Shown here: positions 1-13,000 of the stretch, piece by piece
Layout of the letters: every line of letters begins with the position of its first letter
Position numbering within the stretch: position 1 is the first letter of the stretch
Source: Lepisosteus oculatus
Lineage: Eukaryota; Chordata; Actinopteri; Semionotiformes; Lepisosteidae
Direction: 5' to 3'
Assembly: GCF_040954835.1 (NCBI RefSeq)
Contig: NC_090707.1
Coordinates: 23,392,570-23,456,569 of the forward strand
DNA: 64,000 bases
Notes under the pieces: model-generated
The model's database searches: none
What the model saw: only the letters and a program-made list of their open reading frames with translations
What the model was told of the DNA's origin: nothing
Made by a program: the position numbers and the translations under genes

Positions 1-129
1 AAACAAGGCCAAATTTGAATTGAGTAAAATAAACTGATTATGAAATTATGAAACATCCCTTTTAGTGGCAAATCTGCTTCTGGGAACTGGAAGGGCTGAT
101 GGCTTTGCAGATAGAGGTACAGTAGCAGA

Positions 130-445
130 TACTGTCCTTAGGATGAGATGTTACACTGAAGTCCTGAAAACTTGGTCATTTAAGATCTCCAGATGTTCTG
201 CGCCTCAGCCAGATTTTTAAGTAGAGGTATTAGTGTAATGGTTGAGGCACTTTTTAATTCTTTTCTTTTTAATTCAGTTAATGAATAAACAGTTTATTGG
301 TATAGCTGGCACATAATTGCTGCTACAAGTAACTGAAGTGGATGCGGTACTTCAGTGATGGATGAAGTGTCTCCCATCCAAAGATGTAAAGTGCTTTGAG
401 ATTCTCTGAGGAAAAAGGCTAAATTATTTTTGTTATTAATTACTA
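130..445 (+). mobile_element. Old SINE copy, body and 3' end
   Basis: Shares AGGATGAGATGTTACACTGA, CTTGGTCATTTAAGATC, GATGGATGAAGTG and TGTAAAGTGCTTTGAGATTC with the 5S-derived SINE family; interrupted in the middle. Confidence 0.55.
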
Positions 446-1848
446 TATGGTAATACAACGCAAATCACACGGGAATACAACGAACGCACTTTGTTGACTC
501 TCCCTAACCTCCTTTCTCCTTTCTGACGGTTTCAAGGCTCCCCTCTATGTACTGCTTGCCAAAAAAAAAGTTTGCAAAAACTTTTACCAAACCTTAAACA
601 GTAGTTTGAAGCAACAAGCTCACTGTAAGAAACTTATCGGAGCTGAACTATTGTTTTTAAAAGACTTGCGTCGGTTAATTTCCTTTCGGGCTTGTTGCAA
701 AGAGAAAAAGCAAGCCGAAACGAATCAAGTAAAGGCCTTTCAAAAGTTGTTTGCGTGCTCATTTTAAAACACCTTAAACGGGCAACACATTACGTATTTT
801 TTGTTCGCTTTTTTAAAGCACCGAGCAGTGACAAAAATGTGGTTATGAATATTCGCATTGTTATTTTTATTGTATAAATCTATAGAAACTGTAGATAAGA
901 TAAACTGGAAATTAAAAGTACGAGGTGTGGGCCCCACCATTGGCAAAATGAAAGCTAAAACAGAGCGCATCAAGGAAATAGCCTCCACGGTAGGTTGCTT
1001 GTTCATAAGGAAAGTTACAGTTAAACTGTGTACTGCTCTGTACACACCAGTGCACGAAGGAAGTTCTGAGTACGCACGTTTCCAGTGGCGTTCACTGGGG
1101 GACTAGTTACAAAAAACAGTTTAAATTCTGCGTAGAAAGTATCCCAGGTGCATGTAAGGAATTTCTAGTATCGCTGGCACAGTGGCATATACTGTATACC
1201 TGTTTTTTCCTCTATTAGTGTTCTTAATAAAATTCATTAAGCATAGGCTATTAAATATGGTTTGTGAAAACCACTTATTTGACACATACTGTACATGATA
1301 ACTCACATGGTATACGTTTTTTTTTAACTCATTGAACTTTTCAAATTGTAGTTGTTGTCAGTGAAATAACTTTTTATGCATACCTTGAATACTCATTACT
1401 TGTAACTTATTTATTGGATTAGAAAGGTTGCTAGAAAGTGGTAATTTGCTAAATTTTGTCTAAACGTTTTTTTTTGTGTGTGCCTGTGATTAGAGATAGC
1501 AGTGGTTCTCCACCTTGGGGCTGGGGCTAGAAGAACTACAGTACTTGCTGTTTCATAAGATGACCTCTATATCACCACTGCTAATTGATCAGTTAATTGA
1601 TCTGCTTGTTTAGACTTTTTTTTTACCGTGTTGCTCTGTCAGTCCTGAGTGTCAAAAATACTGCATAAGGGTACGTTTCCAATGACTTCAACTTTACACA
1701 GCCTCTCCTCAATGTTTTGTGCTGTTATTTCTGACTAAACTTCTCTTAGTAGTTCATCAATTGAGGATGAACATTCATAGGTGTGAATAACAATTTGTTA
1801 CATTTCAGGAAGCACATCTTGAATGAAGGAAATTCTGATTCTGAAACA
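446..1848. other. Upstream intergenic DNA, nothing recognised
   Basis: AT-rich single-copy-looking sequence. Short open frames (692-1106) have no recognisable domain or splice context. Confidence 0.5.
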
Positions 1849-2180
1849 GTTACCATCCATCCATCAAATTCTTAACCACTTCATCCAATTCAGGGACACG
1901 GGGGAGCCATAGCCTATCTTGGCAAGCAACAGGCGCAAGGCTGGGTACACCATGGAAGGGACACCAGTCAATTGCAGGGGAGACACAGACATTGACACCA
2001 ACACACTCACACCAGGGCCAGTTTTCCCAGAAGCCAGTTATCCTACCAGTCTTTGCACTGTAGGAGGAAACCTGTGTGAACATACAAACTCCACACAGAT
2101 AGCATCCCAGGTCCGGAATTGAACCCAGGACCCCAGCACTGCAAGACAGCGATGTGAACCACTGTGGCACTGTGCCAACC
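1849..2180 (-). mobile_element. tRNA-derived SINE
   Basis: On the minus strand it reads from a tRNA-like head with B box (GGGTTCAATTCC) through GTGTGGAGTTTGTATGTTC, a GGCCCTGGTGTGAGTGTG segment and the end GGATAGGCT-like ... CTGAATTGGATGAAGTGG. This is the layout of a common fish SINE. Confidence 0.8.
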
Positions 2181-3971
2181 AATGGATAACATGATTTTCT
2201 GAACTTCAAAAATTGGCATAGAGCTGATGTCAATTACAAACTCTATTTCACATTTTAAGATCAGAGAGTAAATTTACACATATACCTCAGAAAGAAAACT
2301 GAAACCAATTAGCCAGTGATTAGAGTCTATTTTCTTCAGTTTGGTTTTAAACACATACAATTATTTTATTTTAAGAGTTGAAAATTGCTGTCTTTTGTCA
2401 TCATGACTGTTTGTCTCAAAGGTAACGGATAGTTGAACGCCAGTTGAAAAAATAAAACATCGAAGTGCCAGGGAAGTCAGTTATGAAAATAAAACTGCAT
2501 CCCGACTTCAAATTTTGTTTGGACTATACCAGAATTTGAGAAGTGTGTGTTTTTTTTTTTGTTTAGGCTGGCGTGTTTACGCAATTTTTTGAGTGGAGTG
2601 ATCCAGCGGTTAACATGCATTACGAACTAAATAAACGTGCAAGAGTCTGGTAGAGATGTATGAAGCTAAACGAATTGGTTACGGTCCCTGATATTGTAGC
2701 GTGGCTCCAGGAATGTGCTTGGCTCTGAGGTGCCCGGTTTCTTCAATGGGGCGCCACGTCACTGTCATTGGTTCCGAGCTGACTTTGAATGGCAGCATTG
2801 TCTGCAATTTCCTGTCTCGGTCAGCTTCGGACTGTGCTTGCTTTCTGTATAGATTCTCTCCACTATGAAACCAAGAGAAACCAGGCTGCTGAAGTTGCAA
2901 TACTGCCAGACAAGATTTAGACCTCAGTTTAGACCTTGAGTGCAATGTCTATAGAAGCGGTTCAAAAGGTCGCTACATTCCTTTGGTGCTGAATAAATAG
3001 TTGGGAGTACAGAAAACAATTCATACACATTGTGTACCGCAATACATCTACTGGACACAGATACTGTGTGTACTACCCTACGGAAAATCAGAAACACACA
3101 TACTGTACGCACACCAGATCTGACAAAATTAACGATCTTTTAATTTCACTTCGGTTTAAGTGGGAACAATCCCCCAACAATAATGGTTTAAAGGATGGGC
3201 TCATTGTAAAGCAAGTAATATAAATAAAAAAAGTCCGAGATCTACTGCAATTGCAATGTGCACTTCTTTGATTACATCATGTGGTGTGTATGGAGTAATA
3301 TGACTTAATGAAAAAAAAACATGCAATGGGTATATTAAAATTAATAATTTAGTAGAATAGTTTCCATTCCTGTTTTAAGTTATTTTTTTGGTTTAAGTTT
3401 GCAAATATCTTGTAGTATGATTTCCTGCATCTACGTCAGACAATCCACTATTATTATTATTATCATAATCTAAAAGTTATTGAAATTAATCTATCTGTAC
3501 ATGGTATAGCTCTGTCTATCTTTCCATGCGTTGTGCCTCTGTCCATCTACCCATCATCTTATGCATCTTATTAAACCAGTTTTCTTCTTGTACGGTCCCA
3601 TACAGTGGCGCGATCTAGCGAAGCTTTTGTTTCCTGCGGTTTGCAGCTACTCTTTCATAGCCACTTTAAGAGGGAGGGGAGGCCTTGAAACAGCCAAGTT
3701 CCATGTTTGTGTCTTGAAATTGAAGAGCAGAGCTACAGAACTCCATGTTGTAACAAAGTTATCAACAAGAAACTCCCTTTTGTATTTTTACTTTTTCTTT
3801 TATTTTTTATATCTTTTAAACTTTTAGTTGTATATATTTATGCCAGAAATTAAATGTATATAACGGAAAACTGGGGGGGTTATTTTAACTTGTTGTAAAT
3901 ATATCAATATATATTAGGTAGAAAAACGGTAACAACTTTTAAACTGCAGCTATATTGGAATTACGGATCTA
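2181..3971. other. Presumed ctdsp1 upstream region
   Basis: No gene recognised. It should contain the ctdsp1 5' UTR and promoter, but no TATA box, CpG island or initiator could be placed with confidence. Short frames at 3032 and 3531 look like chance. Confidence 0.4.
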
Positions 3972-4047
3972 ATGGACCACCAGTCCACGTCTATAATTAC
4001 GCAAGTTAGCAGAGATGAAGAGGTGAATACTCCTCTACGAGAAAAAG
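3972..4047 (+). CDS. ctdsp1: ctdsp1 coding exon 1
   Basis: The first ATG opens [13 protein letters not shown] and matches the start of SCP-family proteins (M-D/E-x-x-IITQ). The exon gives 25 codons plus one base and ends at donor G|GTAAGC (phase 1). The 5' UTR start cannot be placed. An in-frame stop (TAA at 3960s region or further upstream) was not needed to choose the start, because family homology fixes it. Confidence 0.9.
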
Positions 4048-7000
4048 GTAAGCTTAAAATGTTATGGAGACTCGCACCGGAGTTGTTTGTGCACTGCACA
4101 TGTCAAACTTATTTTTGTACTGTCGGGGCGGTGTTTTTCCGAAAATCACAGCCGGGTTTACTTAAAGTTCGAACTCTGTTAACGCAAATTGTAAATCTCC
4201 TGTTTTAACTCGCGTATTGTGCTTTTACTGTGCATTGCAAACTCGAAATGAAGGAAGTTTGCAAGTCTCTTGACAAGTTTGCTTGAGTTGTTGCCGCGGT
4301 GGGCACAGTCACAGACAGGTGATTAAAAGTTAATTTATGAAGCTTGATATTGAACTTCTTTACTAATAAATTGTTGAGACTACATTTCTAACCGATTTAA
4401 TTTAAAAAAGTTAACTTTTTGTAAGTTTTTAATGCATGATAGGTTATTTAGATTCCAGTCAGGGGGCGGGGCCCATTTGAGCAGTACAGTAAAAGCGTTA
4501 TTTTCCGTGAGTAGCTGCTCTGAGGCCTTGATACTTTATTAAAAACTTAAATTATTATTATTTTGGCTATAAGTACATTTACTTTAACTAAGTATAAACA
4601 ATGAAGATTATGTGTAAATATACCGTTCTTTAGTATTAAAATACGTTTTGCAAAGTTATTGTTAAAAGTGACTCGAAAGCCACAATAATCATTCAACTGG
4701 GCTCTCTTATGACGTTGATACACAGTAAATAAAGCAGAATAATAACAGTTCAGTGAACGTTGCAGCAAAAAAACAACACCTCGTGCACTACACTACGTAA
4801 TTGTAGGTATGGGCTCTATTGGTCTGCAGTATGCTGTAGTATTTTTTAAAATACTACAGGGTTACTAATAGCACGTTGTAGCACACGTCTAGGTTTCTCT
4901 GCAAACTGTTAAGAAAATACACTTACAGGGTTTAAGCGCTTGTAGAACATTCTTACTATATTAATAATAGAGCAATAAGATTATAACTAGGCTGTGCTGT
5001 GTAGTGTTTTTGGTGTGGTGCTGTCGAAAGAAAGAGTAAAAGAAAGCTTTCAGGAGAATGGAGGGGATTTGTCCAACCTTGCTTGTCCAGTTCTAAACAA
5101 CTTTTTGATTAGAGATCTTCACCAACATGTATGACACAGGACTCCTCAGAATCCATATCCAAGACATAGTTTAGTCATTAGATTCAGTCTCAAACTCTAT
5201 GTGCAGCAACGTCCTTCTGTTTGTGTTGTTGACTCTACTAGTATGTTGTATTTCTGTCCTCTTTGAAAACTATGTATTGTGCATGAAGTTCTCATTTCAG
5301 TAGCTTCTTTGAATCCTGTGAATGAGGTGGATATACTTTTCACTTTGGTGAATAATAACCAAAAACTCCAATTACAAACCTAATGTTCACTAAATATCAT
5401 TAGATGTGAAGAATAATGTAATTCATATATAGTTCCAACTGTTCTTTCTTTTTTGAAGCAAGTGAAATTTCTAGGAGTTGATGCTGTTCTTATGTGTATT
5501 ATGGGAGACATTGTATAGCAGTTTGTGTAATTCCTTCAACAAAATGCCCAGTGCGATTGGGGTTTTGACTTTGTGTCCTAAGTAAACCTTGTTTTTTTTA
5601 CCTGTTTTGAAAGGAAGACGATGACCTGTTGGGCAGTGTTTCTCAACCCTTTTCTTTTAACTGCGCACTTGCATAAATATTAATATTTTATGTCATTCCA
5701 GCTCCCTCTTCACAAATGAATTTTACTTGAAGTGCATAGTCCCCTTATCCTGGAAGGAATTGATGACGGTGAAACACAGAACCCATGCTGAGCTATTCTT
5801 AGATATTGTTTTTTTTTTCCATCAAACTTGAAAAAGTTAACTTGCATCACAAGCACTTTCCACATGAATAGACTTAGAATGTGGCCGCTGTCTCATGTAT
5901 ACACCAAATGTGCAACACAACACTTTGTTTTCTTCACAGAACTAATATATATTACAATTTTATTTTTCTTATATCTGGCTTTTCCATAAAACAGACTACT
6001 TCACATCGTGTGGCACACCTGCTGATAAATTCTGTGTCCTATTAGTACTGGCTTATATTGACAACATTGCCACATGTAGTATCAGTGCCCACTTGCCCTT
6101 ATTGTTATATTTAGAATATATCTTAATTGTGCTATATCAGAATGTACTATAAACATTGCTGGATGTTTGAGTTGCTACAAAAACCTGTTGTATACCCAGC
6201 CAGTAAGATGTAGGAAAGACTCAACTCATGGCTACAACTGTGGTATTGCATAGGAAGAATGAAAACCTGTAGAGGACCTCCTCTGACTTGCTCGCGTCTG
6301 AGAGCTTGAGTGGCTCTGCAAGCATCTAAGTGCCTTTCTGGAGAGTCAGCAGCAAATTAAAGGAGCAAGCATGGCTCTTACTGACTCACTTCACGTCTAC
6401 CAGCTTTTAAGACATTTTAAGTTGCTGTTTTGCTAAAGCCAAGTGGACCCTGTCTGACTGCTGCCCAGGCTACCACGGTTTTGCCAGTTGTGTACTGCCC
6501 CTTAGGAATTCTGGTCACAGTCCATTTGGGTAGTCAAATGATCCTGGCTTGGAACTGGTTACATCTAGACTTCTAGAGCATAGGGCTCAACCTGTGGGTT
6601 CAATGAAGGCGGGTGTTAATCTTTGAAATTATAGATGTAACATAGTATGGTGTAACTGTGGCTCAAGCTTAGAATTGCTGTGTCAGAGCACTGGGGCCCA
6701 ATTCTAGACCTGCATTGCTATTTACATGGAGTTTGTATGTTCTCCCCTTGCTCGTGAAGCTTTCCACTGTGTGCTCCAGTTTCCTGCCACAGTTTAAAGA
6801 CATACTGGTAAGTTAATTGGGAAAATTGGCCCTGGTGTGAGTATGAGTACATGGAAGGTTCCCCTGCTGCCCCATGACGCTGAATTGGATAAATCAGTTA
6901 GAGAATGTATGGATGAATTTAACATACTGTTTACCTAGGCTTTTAAAAGAAAGCCAGTAGTGTTTTACAACCTGTTCCATTTTATAGTGCATTTCAAAGT

Positions 7001-10000
7001 AAATATATATATATATTGGTTATGTAGTAATAATTTAGTTCTCATAACAAAAAAAAAAACACCCTCTGCTATGTGGCTGATCAAGGCCAAATGTTTGTGG
7101 GTGTGTACCATGATATGTAACATCTGTCAACAGGGGGGGTGGAAGCTGTGTGAGTTTCCCTGAGAAGGAGGAAACATCAAAGCCATTTTGAAATTGCAGG
7201 TAGATCTACAAGGAGGTAACATGGATTCTTGAACCCATATGCACTTGTTGGCTTGTGTCCTCTGTTAATAATTCTCTAAAGAGTGTGTTGTTGTAGTTGA
7301 ACTGCTTTATGAGATTTGTTTTTACTTTTAAGTGTTTTTTGTCTACATTTTTTTACTGACTGCCATACTGTGGCTTGGTCTCTACAATGTTTTCTGTATA
7401 ACAGATGTGTGGATTTTTGTTCCTGCTACTTTAGTTAAATGTTTATAAAGGCTTTTATGTTCTAAGTTCATGGTGGAAATACTTTAAATGCATATGAAAC
7501 AGTTTGAGACCTTTTTTTAAACTTAGCAAGTAGAAATAAACCTAAAATCTATGTTAAAGTCTTATACCTTTACTTAAGCTGATGAATTCTGATCTCTAAT
7601 AAAGTAACAAACAAAATGGGCAATAGCTCTTATTTTTATAGCATACTGAGATAAAATGTTTTCCTTCTGGGCACTAGAAGCATTCACATTCCCAAGAATT
7701 TGGTTCTAGAATTGTATAATTGAGATGGCTTATCAAGATTACAGTAAAACTTGAATGTACATGCTTTTAGGAATGTAATGACATTAATTTCATGCTATTT
7801 GTGTTAAAGTTACCCAGTATGTCTGTTCCAACTACATTTTGAGTACCAACATAATGCACAAAAAAGTTAAATCTTTTACAAATCTGAATCTGTCCTTAGA
7901 AGAGACAATTTAATCTCCACCTGTAGTATATTTACTAGCTTTTGTTTAGTACTACAGAAATCTGATGTGATTGATATATCAGCAACAAAAGCAGTGAATA
8001 CTGGATCTTTAATCTCAAAAGGCAAAGGAAAGGCATCTTCCTTAGTGAAGGCATTAGAGCAAGAATACAAGTATACTAATTACAGTGTCATTGAAAGTGG
8101 TACTTAAACTGCCCAAATGTTGTGCAAACCCAAGCTGCCAGTTCCCTTTTCAGTTTAAATGTTTTGAAAGCAATTGCAACATGCTGCTGAAAGTATTCTA
8201 CAAGTGTGTAGTGTACCTAAAGGTTACATATGTTTTCTACTGATGGGGAAAAAGAAATCTCACTTCTTTACCTGATCTGTTGTTTAGTGAACTAGCTTGC
8301 CAAATCATTAATTGATAGACCCCAGTGGTAAATCAGTTTTTAGTCTGATCTCCTCATCTCAGAAACTACATATGGCTTAGGCTTGGTCAATACTGGGATG
8401 AGATCCCTCCCATAAAGCCATATTGCTTCTGTAAGTGGTGCTGGTGGCCCTGTATCTTACATTTTACACTTTGGATGATATTTTCCAAACCAATCCCCTA
8501 ATACACTGTTGTTCTTTGGATGAGATGTTAAACTGAGTTCCTTACTACTTGGTCATTAAAGATCCCATGACACTGTAAGAGTGTTAACCCTAGTGTCCTA
8601 GCTGAATTTCACTCTGAAATTGTTTGCACTGTCTAACCTACCCGATGTTCACTCTTAGTGTTATCTGGTTAATCGGTTTCTCATTTCTCTTCCTCTTTTA
8701 CTGTATAGTGGGCCTGCTGGCATATTATATCTGTTGTCTGTCATTCAGGTGGATGCTACACTTAGGTCCATCCTTTATTTAAAGCTCTTTTAGGTCCTTT
8801 GAAATGAATATTCAGTATTATATATTACATAGCTTTATAATATGCAGTTGCTATATAAGTGCAACTGCTTTTTGACTATAATGATTTTATATGTATCTAC
8901 AGCATTGCATAGTGGGTAAGTCTCTGGTTTGACTGGTAACTGTGGGTTCTAGTCCCCACTGTAGAAACTATGCAGAAAAAAGGATGAACTCTAGACTGAT
9001 ATATCATTGTGACTAGAATGTAAAACTACCTACTTACATCTAATGTGTTGCGTTTCATGTTGCTTGTATAGGTTTAACATTATTTATTGTTTGGTGGTAT
9101 TAGAGACCTTATCGATACATTTGAATGAAACTAATATTGCAACATTTACCTCTGTAGACTTAAGGTTCTGTTCTTTTCATGTTTTAGCATTCCAAACTCT
9201 TGATTTTGGACCCCTTTTAAATCCATAAACATGCATTTAACTCATAAACCTTGGGCTTCTTCAGACAACAGCATTCAAATGAAGCAGATGCCAGTCTGCT
9301 TGTCCTTATTCTTGAGCTCAATAAGTCCTGCGGACACGTATGTGAAGTCCATTCCTCCTTTATTTCCAGTGTGAGTCAGCAGTTTGAAACTAGAGTTAAT
9401 GTAAAATATAAAAAATATACAGTCACTATATACAAAAAGATAATAATCTCAGAGAGGTCATTAGAGTCTTATATAAAGTCTTTTCCAGCTGTGTTTGTAA
9501 GCCCTTTACAGTATCCAGCTACATTTTTATTATTAGGAGCTAAAGTAAATGGCTGTCTGAAAGGCTTCAAATCAAATACTTTCTGGTCTTTTTTGTGACC
9601 GCTTGCAACTTTTTCGATATTTTTTTATATCTTCATGGTATCACTTATTGAAAAGTTGTGGCACTGGTCAGTTCTGCGTTTTCATGCAACTGTGAAAACA
9701 GAACAATAGCATAGCCTGTACAGTGGATATAAAAAGTCTACACACCTTTATTGAAATTGCAGGTTTTTGTGATGTAAAGCCAGAAATCAAGATTAATCAT
9801 GTCAGACATTTTCTCCATCTTTAATGTGACCTTGCAACCAACATAATTCAAGAGAAAAACAAATAGATAATTATTAGGAAAAATAGTTTAAATTAAAAAA
9901 CCTACAACACCCTGGTTGCATAAGTGTGCACACCCCCTCCCCCCCCAACTAATACTTTGTGAAAGAATCTTTTGCATTTATTACAGCAGTACTGTTGTAA

Positions 10001-13000
10001 GTCTGTGAATAAGTCTCTATCAACTTTACACACCTGGACTTTGCAATTTTATCCCACTCTTCCTTGCAAAAAAGTTCAAGATCCTTCATATTGCCAGAGG
10101 ATCTCCTCTACTCAGTTCTCTTTAGGTCATTCCACAGGTTTTCTATGGGATTGAGGTCTGGGCTCTGACTGGGTCATTAAAAGACTTTGATCTTCCTTTT
10201 CTGAAGCCATTCCATGGTTGACTTGGATGTGTACTTTGGGTCGTTATCATGTTGGAAGGTGAAATTCCTCTTCATCTTCAGCAGGTTTTGTGCAAAAATA
10301 TCTTGATTTTTGGAGCTAGTCATTATCCCATCTATCTTGACTAGAGCCCCTGTCCCAGCTGAAGAGAAGCAGCCCCAAAGCATGATGCTTCCACCACCAT
10401 GGTTCACAGTAGGTATGGTCTTCTTTGGATGAAGAGCTGTGTTATCTTTGCACCAAAGCTGTCTTTAAGGACTAAGGCCAAAAAGTTCACCCTTTGCCCT
10501 TATTTTTTTTGCAAAATTTAGACAGGTTTGGATTTTCTTTTTTGTGAGAAATGGCTTCCGTCTTGCCACTCTACCCCATAGCCCAGACATGTGGTGAAAA
10601 TGGGAGATTGTTGTCACATGCAAGGAGTGACCAATACCTGCCAGAAACTCCTGCAGCTCCTTTAATGTTGCTGTAGGCCTCTTGGTAGCCTCCCTCATAA
10701 GTTTTATCCTTGTCCTGCCATCAACTTTGGAGGGTCGTCCTGATCTTGTCAATGTCCCTGTGGTGACACATTTTTTCCACTTATTGATGATAGTCTTCAC
10801 AGGGCTCCAAGGTACATCCAATGCCTTTGATATTCTTTTATACCCCCTCTCCTGATCGGTACCTTTCAACAATAAGATCCTGTAGATGTTTTGTTAGCTC
10901 CTTGCGGACCATGGCTATCCCAGTAGGATCCAACCATGAATGTTTCAAGGAAATCCTACAAGAACAGCTGATTTTTTTTTTTGGGGGGGGGGTTAATCAG
11001 AACCACTTTCATTGATGACAGGTGTATGCTACTTACCTTTGGACATGATTTTGAATGGGATTGGTTAACTCTGAACACAGCTACAGCCCCCATTATAAAA
11101 GGGTGTGCATACTTATGCAACCAGGGTGTTTAATTTCAATTATGTTCCCTAATAATGATCTATTTGTTTTTCTCTTGAATTTTGTTGGTTGCAAGGTCAC
11201 GATAAAGATGGAAAAATGTCTGACATGTTTTATCTTGATTTATGGCTTTACATCACAAATACCTGCAATTTCATTAAGGGTGTGCAGACTATTTATATCC
11301 ACTGTACATTTTAGAGATACCTAAGAATGACAGGCCATGCTCAAAACAAATTGAATGGTGCATGGCCTAAACAACTTTATAAAACAAGAACGATGTTTTA
11401 TAGCCTAACCTTAACATTTGGAATCTCTAATTCTTAATCAGTTTGGCTCACAATATGTTGAAAGCTAACAATGCAGAGTTTAGTGATAGATGGAGTCATG
11501 AAACATTGCTCATGGATAATACTGGAAGGTGAAAAACACTTACTGTAGCATGCCAAAGGGGTCAGTGTTGCACAAACAACTAAGGAAACCCAAACCAGAC
11601 AGTCGTCTGCCAGTTGTATGCCAGCACAATCTCCTAGTCTAGCCTCCATGTTCGCAGCAGTTTCTGAACTGTTTGAGGAAAAATATATAGTCTGTACCCA
11701 AGCTTTCATTGGATAAACAGGTTAGAAACTGTCAAGATCATTGTTAATACAATATTGGTTTTAGTTTTTTTTCTTAAAGTATGCTCATTAATATACTTAT
11801 TTTTCCTAAATCACCGTATCACAAAATGACAAGCAAAGCTAATTATAAAAGTATTAAATATTGCTGTGATCTTTTCAGTTTGCATATGTGTTGCGAGGAG
11901 TAAGAACCATTTAAATGGTTCAAGGTCATTTTCTGTTATTTATAATCAAACCAGTATTTCTGAGTTGCATATAATGATATTAAGCAGCTATATCACCCTG
12001 CAACTTACAACTAGCAACCCACTGAACATCAGCATGTGTGAGCCTGGTCAGTACCTGGATGAGAGAGCTCCTGGGAAAAACTAAGGTTGCTGCTGGAAGA
12101 GGTGTTAGTGGGGTCAGTAGGGGGCGCTCATTCTGCAATCTGTGTGGGTCCTAATGCCCCTGAATAGTGATGGGAACACTATACTGTAAAAATGGCACCA
12201 TCTTTTGGATGAGATGTAAAACTGAGGTTCTGGCTCCTTAAAAATCCCAGGACATTTCTCAAGAAGAGTAGGGGTGTTACCCTGGTGTCCTGGCCAAATT
12301 GCCCCCTTGCTGTTACCCCCTAATCATGGCCCTCTAATAATCCCCATTTATGAATTGGATTTTTTACTCTGTTCTCCTCCCCACTAATAGCTGATGTGTA
12401 GTGGGCATACTGCGTGCACTTTGGCTGCTGTTGCATCATCCAGGTGGGTGCTTCATATTGGTGGTGATGTAACTACATTGTAAGGAAGTCCCCATTACCT
12501 GTAAAGCACTTGTGAGTGGAGTGTCTTGAAAAGAGTTATGTAAGAATAAGGAATTGTTTTATTATTGTTGAATTATAATGATGAAAGAAAGTTTCATGGT
12601 TTGACATAGAAAGGCATTATTTTGATGCACACTTAAAGAGATTAGGTTTGCCAAATGTACCAACCAGTCTGAAAGAAAGCTGCATATGTAGAAAACGTAA
12701 AGGCTACAAACAAGAAGAGGTCATTCAGTTCGTCGGTTTCGGTTGTTAGTCGGTGATTGGTCAGATGATCACATCTAGCCCTTTCCTGAATGAAGCCAAG
12801 GTATCATCTTCAACAGTATGGTTGGGTAGCCTAAGACTCCAGCAGCCCTTTATGTGGAGAAGTATTCTCTGTCTTAGAGATATTTGCCTTTACTTTCTAC
12901 TTGTGCCTCCTTGTTCATGTTTCTGCCTTGATCTTGAAGTAGTCCATTGAGCTGAGATGCTTTGAGGATTATGCATGCTTGAATAGCATCCCTTTGCAGG

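Noticed and set aside
858..1106. 82-codon open frame with a GTAGGT donor-like site
   Set aside because: No recognisable domain, no clear acceptor, and composition like its surroundings.
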